DNA of 64,000 bases from Ktedonobacter sp. SOSP1-85. GTDB lineage: Bacteria; Chloroflexota; Ktedonobacteria; Ktedonobacterales; Ktedonobacteraceae. How positions within the stretch are numbered: the stretch's first letter is position 1; every line of letters begins with the position of its first letter. Below, piece after piece: positions 18,680 through 26,180 of this stretch. Location: contig NZ_BNJI01000001.1 in assembly GCF_016587415.1 (NCBI RefSeq), positions 2,643,501-2,707,500 of the forward strand. The letters are read 5' to 3'. Under the pieces are notes generated by a model, which worked only from the letters and a program-made list of their open reading frames with translations, was not told the DNA's origin and did no database searches. Made by a program: the position numbers and the translations under genes.

Positions 18680-19098
18680 GGCCCTCAACCTTTACCTTTC
18701 TACAAAGCTGTATCTGCATCCCGTAACCGCCTCTTATGCTCTGCCCATCTCTTCGTCACCTGCTACCTGTCACGCCACGTTAGCCAGTAAAATAGATGCT
18801 ACAGCTACGCCTTGTTCACACAGAAGAAAAACACATGAATATCCATCTATATACAGCAGAGATGCAGAGTAGTGCACATATAAGCCAATTCATTGTCTAC
18901 TCTGGAAGGCTAAATAGCCTTGCGCATCATGCCGCTACTTAGTAGCTTACTGCCGTTAGATTAAGAGAGTATTATGTAAAGGTAAAAAAGACCCATCTTT
19001 ATGGCATACAAAGAAAGATTTAAAGCCAGGTTAACATAAAAAAGCCTGAGTACATTAGCAGTCTCTCATGTCTTAGTCGAGCTGAAATTTTACTATTA

Positions 19099-19136
19099 CC
19101 TTAACTTATGCCTTAACACCCTCTTAAACCTTATAC
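19099..19136. promoter_or_regulatory. Direct repeats CCTTAAC, possible response-regulator site
   Basis: CCTTAAC at 19099 and 19111, then TCTTAAA at 19122 and CCTTAT at 19129, with about one helical turn between the first three. It lies in the 536-bp gap 18680-19215, which otherwise holds a palindrome at 19154 and AT-rich DNA. Tandem 11-12 bp spacing is typical of OmpR/PhoB-type binding. Confidence 0.35.
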
Positions 19137-19153
19137 CCTTTCGTAAAATTGGT

Positions 19154-19208
19154 AAAGAACGTAGTGAAGGAGGGCTGGCCGAGCCAGCCCTCCTTCACTA
19201 CGTTCTTT
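19154..19208. repeat. Long palindrome downstream of enoyl-CoA hydratase
   Basis: Perfect 26-bp arms 19154-19179 and 19183-19208, tip GGC-CGA-GCC, 8 bp past the stop at 19216 (minus). Confidence 0.92.
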
Positions 19209-19215
19209 ATTTCTT

Positions 19216-19818
19216 CTAAGCGGTCAGGCCAACGATGGAGAGCATAACCAGGAGTTCTTCGGATTCCTGGAGGAAGCGTGCGGCAGGCAACACCTGGTGA
19301 ACCAGGCCAACTTCAAGGGCGGCGTGCGCGCTCAAGGTCTCACCACTCTTGGCAAGACGCTCAAATATCTCCGGTTTTAGGAGCGAGGGAAAGCGCTGCG
19401 AGGTCGCGGAAGGAAAGAGGCGCGCGTTTTCAGCAGGCAGACGCAAAGTCACATCCTCGCGCGCAATAAGCGTATCACAGAGCGCGGCCAGCTCGCTGCC
19501 AGGGCCATAGGCATGGCCTTTAATCAACGCCACCGAGGGGATTCCCTGTTGTGCAAGCTGCTGAAAAGCCTCGTCGACGCTTCGTGCCGCCTGGTGCAAT
19601 TTCTGTAGTTCCATAGAGTCCACGGGAAGGTCAAAACCCGAGCAGAATGCCTCTTCGCCCATGCCAGTGAGGACGACCAGGTTCAGAGTTTGCTGCCGAG
19701 CAGAGCGGAGAATTTCCGCCAGCCGTAGCAGCATAGCCGTATTTAAGGCATTGTGGGGAACATTATCGAGGATAATCCAGAGGATATCGTTACGTACCCT
19801 GGTACGGACGCTTGACAT
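19216..19818 (-). CDS. Short enoyl-CoA hydratase/isomerase family protein
   Basis: 200-aa crotonase-fold protein, shorter than the usual 255-265 aa. The N-terminal half has NVPHNALNTAML, the oxyanion-hole region FCSGFDLPV and a degenerate second oxyanion segment GHAYGPGSELAALCD. The region that normally carries the hydratase Glu pair is altered (LPAENARLFPSA), and the C-terminal trimerisation helices are short. It may be a diverged or non-catalytic crotonase. GGAAGG precedes the ATG. It lies between the HAMP gene and the MerR gene and may not belong to the paa operon. Confidence 0.82.
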   Translation of the reverse strand: MSSVRTRVRNDILWIILDNVPHNALNTAMLLRLAEILRSARQQTLNLVVLTGMGEEAFCSGFDLPVDSMELQKLHQAARSVDEAFQQLAQQGIPSVALIKGHAYGPGSELAALCDTLIAREDVTLRLPAENARLFPSATSQRFPSLLKPEIFERLAKSGETLSAHAALEVGLVHQVLPAARFLQESEELLVMLSIVGLTA

Positions 19819-19979
19819 ACGACCTTCCTGTTGCTTTGCGCCTCGCGGGAGGGCACATACTTTCTACTGATGTTTAGACTCGTTGTTTATTATACCATCG
19901 TATACCCTTTTATAGAAGCATGCAAATGTAAGGTCAGGGCTTTTCGGTTCCTACCCCGGCTCGCTCCCCTTCTCCCTGA

Positions 19980-19992
19980 GCGCCGCAGGCGC
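19980..19992. repeat. REP-like small hairpin
   Basis: GCGCC-GCA-GGCGC preceded by CTGA, as at 57200 and 12180. It lies beside the palindrome at 20002. Confidence 0.4.
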
Positions 19993-20001
19993 CGTAAGTG
20001 A

Positions 20002-20050
20002 AAGCCCTGCATAGGGAGTGAGTGGTACACTCACTCCCTATGCAGGGCTT
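20002..20050. repeat. Long palindrome downstream of the MerR gene
   Basis: Perfect 22-bp arms 20002-20023 and 20029-20050, 5-nt loop, 4 bp past the stop at 20054 (minus). Confidence 0.9.
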
Positions 20051-20053
20051 CTC

Positions 20054-20869
20054 CTAGTGCTTCTGCTGGTAGGCAGCGAGCATCTGATTGATAAAGGCCC
20101 ATTCCTCACTGGAGTAGGGCATAGGCACCGGGCGCTCCGCATCAGGCATCTTTCCCAGGTTCGTGTAGAAGTTCTTCAACCCCTGAGTAATCCCTGGATC
20201 GCCTTGAGTGAAGGACTGAATCATGGCAGTCCATTGCGCGGCCAGGGCCTGGGCCTCAGGACCAGCGGGATCTGCATTGATGGACATCAAGCGCTTCAGC
20301 TCGGCTCCCAGTTCACTCCAACGCCGTGAAGCCTCTACCTGGTCCGCCTCGGTAAAGTTTTTCCCGCGCTCAGCGATTTGCTGGCGCTGCTCCTCGGTAT
20401 ACGAGGCCCGGGAGAGCTCATCCATCTTCTGTAACTGCTCGTCATTAAAGTACTTCTTACGCCATTCGTTATCCTGTTGCATCTGTATCACCTGGATCAC
20501 ATGGAGAATTGCCGACCAGTCCTGGGTATTCACCTTCAGCAATCTCTGCGTCTCCTCCAGGGCTTGCAAGACCTTCTCAAGTTGCTGTTTGCGCTCCACC
20601 AGCATACAATGCTGGATCTGAAGCGACTCGCGCAAGCCCGAGGGACCAACGCGCAGACACACTTTGATCTCTTCAAGTGAGAACCCCAGAAACTTCAAGG
20701 CCAGAATTTGCTGCAAGCGCCGGAAGTCCGCATCAGTATAGAGACGATACCCGGCCTCGGTATACGCCGAGGGCGAGAGCAGCCCCACCTTATCGTAAAA
20801 GCGCAGCGTACGTATCGAGACCGAGGCCATCTGCGCGAACTGACCGGTATGATAAAATTGGTGATCCAA
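20054..20869 (-). CDS. MerR-family regulator with TipAS effector domain
   Basis: 271-aa regulator. Residues 5-75 form a MerR winged HTH (VSIRTLRFYDKVGLLSPSAY). A coiled-coil dimerisation helix runs to about 130, and a TipAS-type antibiotic-recognition domain follows to the end (SYTEEQRQQIAERGKNFTEA, ending YSSEEWAFINQMLAAYQ). TipA relatives bind thiopeptide-like drugs and then activate their own promoter and resistance genes. The start is TTG at 20869, supported by AAAGGAGG 6 nt upstream. A 19-bp-spaced promoter with a dyad lies immediately upstream, so autoregulation is very likely. Confidence 0.92.
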   Translation of the reverse strand: MDHQFYHTGQFAQMASVSIRTLRFYDKVGLLSPSAYTEAGYRLYTDADFRRLQQILALKFLGFSLEEIKVCLRVGPSGLRESLQIQHCMLVERKQQLEKVLQALEETQRLLKVNTQDWSAILHVIQVIQMQQDNEWRKKYFNDEQLQKMDELSRASYTEEQRQQIAERGKNFTEADQVEASRRWSELGAELKRLMSINADPAGPEAQALAAQWTAMIQSFTQGDPGITQGLKNFYTNLGKMPDAERPVPMPYSSEEWAFINQMLAAYQQKH

Positions 20870-20891
20870 GTGCTACCTCCTTTCAAACAGG

Positions 20892-20922
20892 AGTATAAAG
20901 CGTGACGTTACGTCACGGTCAA
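20892..20922 (-). promoter_or_regulatory. MerR-type promoter/operator
   Basis: On the minus strand TTGACC (20917-20922) and TATACT (20892-20897) are separated by 19 bp. The spacer holds the dyad CGTGACGTAACGTCACG. A stretched spacer with a central dyad is the hallmark of MerR-activated promoters. Confidence 0.85.
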
Positions 20923-20944
20923 GTCCTTATCATAACAAAAAAGA

Positions 20945-20984
20945 GCAAGCAGGGGAACGTCGCCATTGACGTTCTCCTGCTTGC
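20945..20984. repeat. Palindrome downstream of the paa operon
   Basis: 17-bp arms 20945-20961 and 20968-20984 with one mismatch. It lies about 60 bp past the last paa-operon stop (minus). Possible terminator without a strong U-tract. Confidence 0.7.
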
Positions 20985-21045
20985 GTATGAGAGTGCAGAA
21001 AACGGGAAAAGGGTGGGTGTATGTTTAGGGTTTAGGTCTTAGAAT

Positions 21046-21849
21046 TTAGCGCCCGGTAAAGTTGCGCTCCTTGCGTTTCTCGATGTAGGCGCTGATACCC
21101 TCTTTGGCGTCATCGCTCTGGAAGCAGAGCTGCTGTAACTCGCGCTCGATGGCCAGGGCCTCGGAGAAGGCGACCTCAGACCCCGACTGCACGGAGCGCT
21201 TGATACGCCCAACAGTGCGCGAAGCCTTATTCGGCGGGCAGAAGGTTTTGGCATACTCCAGGACCTTCTCCCAGTAGCCTTCGGAGTCATAGATATAGTT
21301 AATCAGGCCCAGGTCCTGTGCCTCCTCGAAGCTCATTAGCTTGCCCTCGGTCATATACTCGATGGCCTTGTTCTTGGGCAGGGCACGTGCCATACGCTGC
21401 GTGCCACCCGTTCCCGGCAGCACGCCCAGGTTGATCTCGGGCAGGCCGACCTGGCCCGCACCACGGCGCGCGATACGAATATCACAGGCCAGGGCAATCT
21501 CCAGGCCACCACCAACGGTATGCCCATTGAGAGCGGCAATCACCAGCTTGGGCGTCTGCTCCAGCCGGGTGAGCGTCTCATTGGCATGCAGGCAGAAATA
21601 GTATTTGTAGGTGGGGGAGACGGAATTGAGCATGCTGATCTCGGCTCCCGCACAGAAGAAACGCTCGCCCGCGCCCCGGATCACGATGACATGCGCGTTC
21701 TCATCAAAGCGGGCCTGCAAGATAGCTTCATCCAGTTGGCGCATCATCTCATAGCTATAGGTGTTGGCTGGTGCATTGCTCAACTCAATGACGGCGACGC
21801 CATCAGTGACAGCATAGTTTACCAGGGTGCGCTCGGAAGTGGTTGTCAT
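21046..21849 (-). CDS. Enoyl-CoA hydratase/isomerase of the paa operon
   Basis: 267-aa crotonase with both oxyanion segments (FFCAGAEISML and ALNGHTVGGGLEIALACDIRIA) and the Glu-bearing GLPEINLGVLPGTGGTQ. In aerobic phenylacetate breakdown, PaaG and PaaF crotonases act after the epoxidase. Its ATG overlaps the stop of the zinc-ribbon gene by 4 bp, so it is translationally coupled to the epoxidase genes. Whether it acts as PaaG (isomerase) or PaaF (hydratase) is not decided by these motifs. Confidence 0.92.
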   Translation of the reverse strand: MTTTSERTLVNYAVTDGVAVIELSNAPANTYSYEMMRQLDEAILQARFDENAHVIVIRGAGERFFCAGAEISMLNSVSPTYKYYFCLHANETLTRLEQTPKLVIAALNGHTVGGGLEIALACDIRIARRGAGQVGLPEINLGVLPGTGGTQRMARALPKNKAIEYMTEGKLMSFEEAQDLGLINYIYDSEGYWEKVLEYAKTFCPPNKASRTVGRIKRSVQSGSEVAFSEALAIERELQQLCFQSDDAKEGISAYIEKRKERNFTGR

Positions 21850-22088
21850 AGTAGTTCGTCCTTTCGCTCAACATAGTCGTAGAGGACAGCATCGTCCTTA
21901 ATATATTCAAAAGGCGTATGACAGGCATGACAGTAGTACTGCACAGTTAGCAGTTGCTGGCCGAACAAGGCATCAAGTTCAGTCTGTGTCGACGTACAGA
22001 AGGGGCAGGCGACCGCGCGACCGCGCTGATCTTGAGCGGCAGAGAATGATTGCGTTGCTGCCTGATCCGGCTGAAACTGCTTCATCAC
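21846..22088 (-). CDS. Stand-alone PaaD C-terminal zinc ribbon
   Basis: 80-aa protein. C28-x2-C31 (ACPFCTSTQTEL) and C53-x2-C56 (YYCHACHTPFEYIK) reproduce the zinc-ribbon end of E. coli-type PaaD, whose final segment also reads C-R-A-C followed by an EPFDYFK-like end. Here that domain is a separate gene, two genes downstream of the gene for the PaaD N-terminal domain. It overlaps both neighbours by 4 bp (ATGA). It probably completes PaaD in trans for iron-centre assembly of the epoxidase. Confidence 0.82.
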   Translation of the reverse strand: MMKQFQPDQAATQSFSAAQDQRGRAVACPFCTSTQTELDALFGQQLLTVQYYCHACHTPFEYIKDDAVLYDYVERKDELL

Positions 22089-22861
22089 TGCGCTCCTTGC
22101 CCCTGAGGTCGCAAACAGCGCGCAGCCACATCCCAGCGCTCCCAGGGCAGCGCTTGCGTGACGCGCCAGGTCTTGTTCTCTGAGTCAAAGGCGACCGGCA
22201 CCTCAAAGTCCACGGCCTGTAAGGTTGGCATTATCGTATGCAGGAAACGGGCGCGCAAGGTATCGGGCGTGGCGTCAATGATGCCTTCCTCGTAGAGGCG
22301 CTGCATCGCGGGATCATCCTCGGGACCAAACCAGCAGAGCGTCTCCTCCCAGAGTCCTAAGAGAGAGGCGGACATCGTCGCTCGTACCGCGCCGCCAGCT
22401 TTCATCAGGCGTCGCACCCAGCCATCGGCGTGCGCGGCATGGATACGCTCTTCCAACAAAATTTTGCGCGCGCGCGCGCCCAGCGGTTCATAAGTTGAGC
22501 GTTGTGCCCCCGCGAAAAAGGTTGTCAGCGCGGTATCCAGCAGGAAGTTGGTCGCTACAAAATCGCTCCAGCCCGCGAAATCATGATCCAGGAAGGAGAG
22601 CGCATAGTTCAGCGTGCGCGTCTCTGGCTCGACCTGGGCGAGATCGGCCTGCGCCTGGGTGAAGTTTGCTAGCAAGGGATAGAGCGTGCGCGCATGCCCC
22701 AGTTCGTCCTGCGTCATCGCCGCCGCCGCCACAGCCGCCTCCAGCGTCGGCGCGCCATTGCACCAGAAGGCGTAGCGACGGCCAATGGCCTGTTTATTAT
22801 CGGCCAGCGATGAGAGCACGGCGAAGAGGGCCGCGTGATCGGTACGCATGGTTGTCGTCAT
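22085..22861 (-). CDS. paaC: Phenylacetyl-CoA epoxidase subunit PaaC
   Basis: 258-aa ferritin-like structural partner of PaaA in the 1,2-phenylacetyl-CoA epoxidase complex. It contains MTQDELGHARTLYPLL and LEERIHAAHADGW, remnants of the di-iron carboxylate motifs, as expected for the PaaC subunit. The length matches the family (about 250 aa). It starts 27 bp after paaB and overlaps the zinc-ribbon gene by 4 bp. Confidence 0.92.
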   Translation of the reverse strand: MTTTMRTDHAALFAVLSSLADNKQAIGRRYAFWCNGAPTLEAAVAAAAMTQDELGHARTLYPLLANFTQAQADLAQVEPETRTLNYALSFLDHDFAGWSDFVATNFLLDTALTTFFAGAQRSTYEPLGARARKILLEERIHAAHADGWVRRLMKAGGAVRATMSASLLGLWEETLCWFGPEDDPAMQRLYEEGIIDATPDTLRARFLHTIMPTLQAVDFEVPVAFDSENKTWRVTQALPWERWDVAARCLRPQGQGAQ

Positions 22862-22888
22862 AGATACAAGCTCCTAGCACTACAAGGT

Positions 22889-23137
22889 TTACGATGCGAT
22901 AACGGTCACAATACAATCACGCGGGATAAGCACCATCTCAATCCAGGCGAACTCATCGTAAATACTGCGGGCATAGACACGTGCCAGGTCGACATCATCG
23001 GCCATGACATTGCCGATCTCGTGCAGCGGCTCTTCGTATTTGCGGCGGGCATAGACGCACCAGACCCGCGTATCATTGAGCGCCTCGCGGCGCGCATGCC
23101 CCTCTTCCGCCTGTCTGTTCTCGATTGACGTATTCAT
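22889..23137 (-). CDS. paaB: Phenylacetyl-CoA epoxidase subunit PaaB
   Basis: 82-aa small subunit that bridges PaaAC dimers. WCVYARRKYEEPLHEIGNVMADDVDLA followed by HARDVY-like AR-VYARSIYDEF fits the PaaB fold (quoted in parts). It is slightly shorter than E. coli PaaB (95 aa). The start codon overlaps the paaD-N stop by 4 bp. Confidence 0.85.
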   Translation of the reverse strand: MNTSIENRQAEEGHARREALNDTRVWCVYARRKYEEPLHEIGNVMADDVDLARVYARSIYDEFAWIEMVLIPRDCIVTVIAS

Positions 23138-23487
23138 GCCGAGACTCCCCAGGTGCGCATAATATCGATTCCCTCCTCGCTCAAGCGGGCCTTCGTCCAG
23201 GCCGGGTCCCAGACCACCTCTATCTCCACCTGCTCAATCCCCGGCTCGCGTAACAAACGCTCGCGCACATCCTCAAGGATAAAGTCGGTCGCGGGACAGC
23301 CCATAGCCGTGAAGGTCAGTTGTACGGCCACGTACGAGCCGTGCCGCTCAATAGCAACAATCAGGCCCATATCCACGACGCTGATGGGTAGCTCCGGGTC
23401 CATCACGTCACGTAGCGCGTCCCAGAGCGCGGGGCAGCTTGGATGATCGTGCGGAAGATCCTGGAGCGAGGGATAGATGGTGGTCAT
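23134..23487 (-). CDS. paaD: PaaD N-terminal (MIP18/DUF59) domain only
   Basis: 117-aa MIP18-family protein (ALRDVMDPELPISVVDMGL, FTAMGCPATDFI, VEVVWDPAWT-type end). This family matures Fe-S or di-iron centres, and PaaD is needed for active epoxidase. Canonical PaaD is about 165 aa with a C-terminal zinc ribbon. Here the protein stops after the DUF59 domain and the ribbon is encoded at 21846. Overlaps paaA and paaB by 4 bp each. Confidence 0.88.
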   Translation of the reverse strand: MTTIYPSLQDLPHDHPSCPALWDALRDVMDPELPISVVDMGLIVAIERHGSYVAVQLTFTAMGCPATDFILEDVRERLLREPGIEQVEIEVVWDPAWTKARLSEEGIDIMRTWGVSA

Positions 23488-24443
23488 ACATCTTGCTCCA
23501 GTTGGCGCAGCATGGCTTTCTTCCCCCGCTGGATCAGCGCCACAAAGCGCTCGTTGCTGGGTCCCCTGGCCTTCCAGCGCACCAACACATCGTTCCAGGT
23601 ACAGGGGCCCTCCTCCAGCAGCCAGCGCTTCCGCGTGGCATCAAAATGAGCGGGAAAAGCACAATCAATCACATACTTTTGTTGCTTAGTATCGTAGTGA
23701 GCCGGCACCTGAAGCTGAAGCTCCTCGCAGAGGGGAACCGCGGTCGACATCCAGATCTGGCGCAGCTCGTCGTTACTATGCCCCTTAAAACCATACTCCA
23801 GCTGCTCGGTATGCTTTTTCAGCGTATCGGGGAGACCAAACCACTCAACCGTCAACAGGAACATCCAATTGACCGCGTTTTGCAGCAACTCGTGGCCTGC
23901 GCGATCTTTATTGAGGCGACGCATCCACTGCTCGCCGTGCCGCAGGTGGAAGGTCTCCTCTTTATCAACCTTGAGCAGGGCGCGCTTCCAGGGGCCAAAG
24001 GTCGTGCTTTGATAAACATCGCTGAGGAGAGTATAGCCCGCGCGATCATAGAAGGCATTCGCGACGATCAATTCGACCCAGCTCTCCAGCGGCACATCAA
24101 AGGCGTAAGGATACTTAAACTTGGCGGGCTCGCGCTCAAAGATCAGCTCTTCAGTGTTAACCCCCAGGTCGCGCAGAAGGCGGTAGGCAATATGCGCATG
24201 GCCCAGTTCGTCCTGGATAATCGAGATCGCCGAGCCGAAGGCATTGAGGGAGGGCGCGTGAATAGCGGCATTATAGTAGGCAGGTGAGCTGATGAGTTCG
24301 GTATCGGCGGAGACCGTCAAGATACGCTTGATCCCTTCAAGATACAGCGGACTCATATGCTCAACCGATTCAATTAACTGTTGCTTGCGAATACGTTGCA
24401 GCAGAGCCTCCTCGCTCTGGAGCGTTGGGATCGCGGTGGTCAT
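23484..24443 (-). CDS. paaA: Phenylacetyl-CoA epoxidase catalytic subunit PaaA
   Basis: 319-aa di-iron monooxygenase subunit that epoxidises the aromatic ring of phenylacetyl-CoA. Di-iron ligands are visible in IIQDELGHAHIAY and DKEETFHLRHGEQW, and the substrate-region sequence resembles the family along its length. It is the first gene of the paa operon. AGGAG lies about 10 nt before the ATG. No paaE reductase gene follows in the usual A-B-C-D-E order, so electrons must come from a reductase elsewhere. Confidence 0.94.
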   Translation of the reverse strand: MTTAIPTLQSEEALLQRIRKQQLIESVEHMSPLYLEGIKRILTVSADTELISSPAYYNAAIHAPSLNAFGSAISIIQDELGHAHIAYRLLRDLGVNTEELIFEREPAKFKYPYAFDVPLESWVELIVANAFYDRAGYTLLSDVYQSTTFGPWKRALLKVDKEETFHLRHGEQWMRRLNKDRAGHELLQNAVNWMFLLTVEWFGLPDTLKKHTEQLEYGFKGHSNDELRQIWMSTAVPLCEELQLQVPAHYDTKQQKYVIDCAFPAHFDATRKRWLLEEGPCTWNDVLVRWKARGPSNERFVALIQRGKKAMLRQLEQDV

Positions 24444-24476
24444 GACTCGTCACTCCTTCTCGTCTACCTCCTTATT

Positions 24477-24527
24477 CCGAAAACCAACGTCACTCACGTG
24501 ACTAGCACTTCGTGCTCAGGTTTTCGG
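24477..24527. repeat. CCGAAAACC repeat in the paaA 5' leader
   Basis: Terminal inverted repeat CCGAAAACC/GGTTTTCGG enclosing an AGCAC-GAA-GTGCT hairpin and CACGTGAGTGACGTT (minus strand). A second copy is at 47376-47445. It lies between the paa promoter and the paaA ribosome site, so it is transcribed as a leader hairpin. Confidence 0.65.
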
Positions 24528-24612
24528 AGAAGCACATTGAACAAGCAGGAACCGCCCTTGAAGATGGGTAGAGCATACCATCCATCCTCTTACCTCAGCA
24601 TACCACACCAGT

Positions 24613-24664
24613 ATATCTCCATATGGACATATCCATTGTATGTTGTAGCACAGGAAAAAGTCAA
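24613..24664 (-). promoter_or_regulatory. paa operon promoter with operator dyad
   Basis: Minus strand: TTGACT (24659-24664), 18-bp spacer, TACAAT (24635-24640). Directly downstream is the dyad ATATCTCCATATGGACATAT (24613-24632, one mismatch), placed where a repressor such as PaaR or PaaX would block initiation. Confidence 0.65.
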
Positions 24665-24671
24665 GGAGAGC

Positions 24672-24737
24672 AAAAGGTCCCATACACAAAAAAGCCGGCA
24701 GAGCATTCTGCCGACTTTTTTGTGTATGGGACCTTTT
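24672..24737. repeat. Long palindrome overlapping the transglycosylase stop
   Basis: 31-bp arms 24672-24702 and 24707-24737 with one G-U mismatch. It contains T-runs inside the stem and overlaps the TAA at 24736-24738. Confidence 0.9.
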
Positions 24738-25803
24738 AAATACCCATGATCTTGGTCAAGTAGTTGCGCGTCTCGGCGGGTAAGAAGTTCATCCAGTTCG
24801 CCCCGCCCTGGTTAATCGCGTTCTGCACGGTGCCAGAGCCAGCATTATAGGAGGCCAGGGCCTTGGCATAGTCGCCGCCCCACTGGTCACGTAACTGCGC
24901 CATATATTTGGCCGCGCCATAGAGCGCCTGCACCGGGTCCCAGGGATTGAAACCCAGGCCCGCTGCGGTAGAAGGAAGAAACTGCGCGATACCGACCGCG
25001 CCCGCCGGCGAGACTGCATTGGGGTTAAAACTACTCTCAGAATAGATCTGGTTCACAAAATAGTCAGGATTAATCCCATACTTCGCCGCGGCTTCACGCG
25101 CGATCTGTACATACTGATTGGTCGAGAGCTGTGATGGGATGCCAGCCGGAACACCACCCGATTGAGGGGGATTGGCAGCTTTATCCTCCTGGTGAGGAGA
25201 AACGTTCCAACTATTACTTGGCGACTGAGCCAGGTTCATAAGATCCGTCAATGGATTACTGGTCTGCCCTCCACCTAAAGGAGTCAAGGAGAGCAAAGAG
25301 GTCAGGACCACACCGCACAACGCCCCCAGAACAATTGCATAGCGGAGCTGTGAGTTAATCTTCCTTACAGGCTTCAGGTCTTCCGTGTGACGCTCTGACT
25401 CGGGCAGTAGCGTGGTCGTCCGGCGCGAAGCTCTCGGCTTCTTGCCAGGGATTACAAGATATTTTGCGGCGGCGGTCTGCCGCTCGGGTGCAGACTGAAG
25501 GGCAGAGGTAACAAGAGCCTGCGTCGTTGCGACATCGTAGAGCACACGCGTCGAAGCAGGCTGGATCGGACCCGTTGTCGTAGTGCCTGGCTGAAATGCG
25601 GGGGCGAGCGATCCCGTGTACTGGGGTGGAAGAGTAGTAGTGTTGGGCGCAGAAACCGATTGCGTATTGACACCATCGCCTGCGGCAGCGGACGTAATGG
25701 GAGGGAAGAGAGCATTGGTGTGAAGAGGGCGCTCAGTCGTCACTTCATCCGTAGAAGTCCCTTCCACACGGCTAAACGACGGGAGAGAGCGAAATTGCGA
25801 CAT
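24736..25803 (-). CDS. Membrane-anchored lytic transglycosylase (SLT domain)
   Basis: 355-aa peptidoglycan lytic enzyme. A disordered cytosolic N-terminus of about 145 residues rich in Thr, Pro and Ser is followed by a basic stretch, one membrane helix (YAIVLGALCGVVLTSLLSLTP) and an extracellular SLT domain. The catalytic Glu is in IYSESSFNPNAVSPAGAVG, followed by AQFLPSTA and LASYNAGSGTV. It cleaves the MurNAc-GlcNAc bond to form 1,6-anhydro ends. The long cytosolic tail is unusual and could be a regulatory target of the Ser/Thr kinase in this window. Confidence 0.9.
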   Translation of the reverse strand: MSQFRSLPSFSRVEGTSTDEVTTERPLHTNALFPPITSAAAGDGVNTQSVSAPNTTTLPPQYTGSLAPAFQPGTTTTGPIQPASTRVLYDVATTQALVTSALQSAPERQTAAAKYLVIPGKKPRASRRTTTLLPESERHTEDLKPVRKINSQLRYAIVLGALCGVVLTSLLSLTPLGGGQTSNPLTDLMNLAQSPSNSWNVSPHQEDKAANPPQSGGVPAGIPSQLSTNQYVQIAREAAAKYGINPDYFVNQIYSESSFNPNAVSPAGAVGIAQFLPSTAAGLGFNPWDPVQALYGAAKYMAQLRDQWGGDYAKALASYNAGSGTVQNAINQGGANWMNFLPAETRNYLTKIMGI

Positions 25804-26027
25804 AACCTACCTCATTACTACAAAAAACTACCTACTGGGAATGAGTCTAAACGATGTGGATGCGCTCGTCAATTTTCCGCCATCAACTGGGTGAAAAGTA
25901 ATATGGTAAAGCACAGCAATTTTTAACCATAGCTTATGCATAGGTGCATACTTAAAGCAGATACACCTTTATACTTACTTTTGGGCAACAGATAATATCA
26001 TATGCACATTCGTGAATGATTTCTCGC

Positions 26028-26106
26028 GCCTGCCCTGGTAAGAGGTGTGGAGGATGTTGGGAGCCACAGGCTCCCAACATCCTCCACACCTCTTACCAGG
26101 GCAGGC
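26028..26106. repeat. Longest palindrome in the window
   Basis: Perfect 38-bp arms 26028-26065 and 26069-26106, tip AGCC-ACA-GGCT, the same tip as at 8125. It lies 75 bp past the GH57 stop, beyond its terminator. Confidence 0.93.
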
Positions 26107-26141
26107 ATCTAAAAAAACACCTTGCATATGAGGTTAAACAA

Positions 26142-26179
26142 AAAGAAGCCCGGCAGGAGGTTACCTGCCGAGCTTCTTT
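26142..26179 (-). terminator. Intrinsic terminator of GH57
   Basis: 16-bp arms with one mismatch (26142-26157 and 26164-26179), followed on the minus strand by a T-rich stretch. It lies next to the stop at 26181. Confidence 0.75.
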
Positions 26180-26180
26180 G

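Larger units (their letters stand above)
25804..26180. other. Intergenic gap with palindrome and terminator
   Basis: 377 bp without a gene. It holds the transglycosylase upstream region (AT-rich), the palindrome at 26028-26106 and the GH57 terminator at 26142-26179. Confidence 0.7.
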
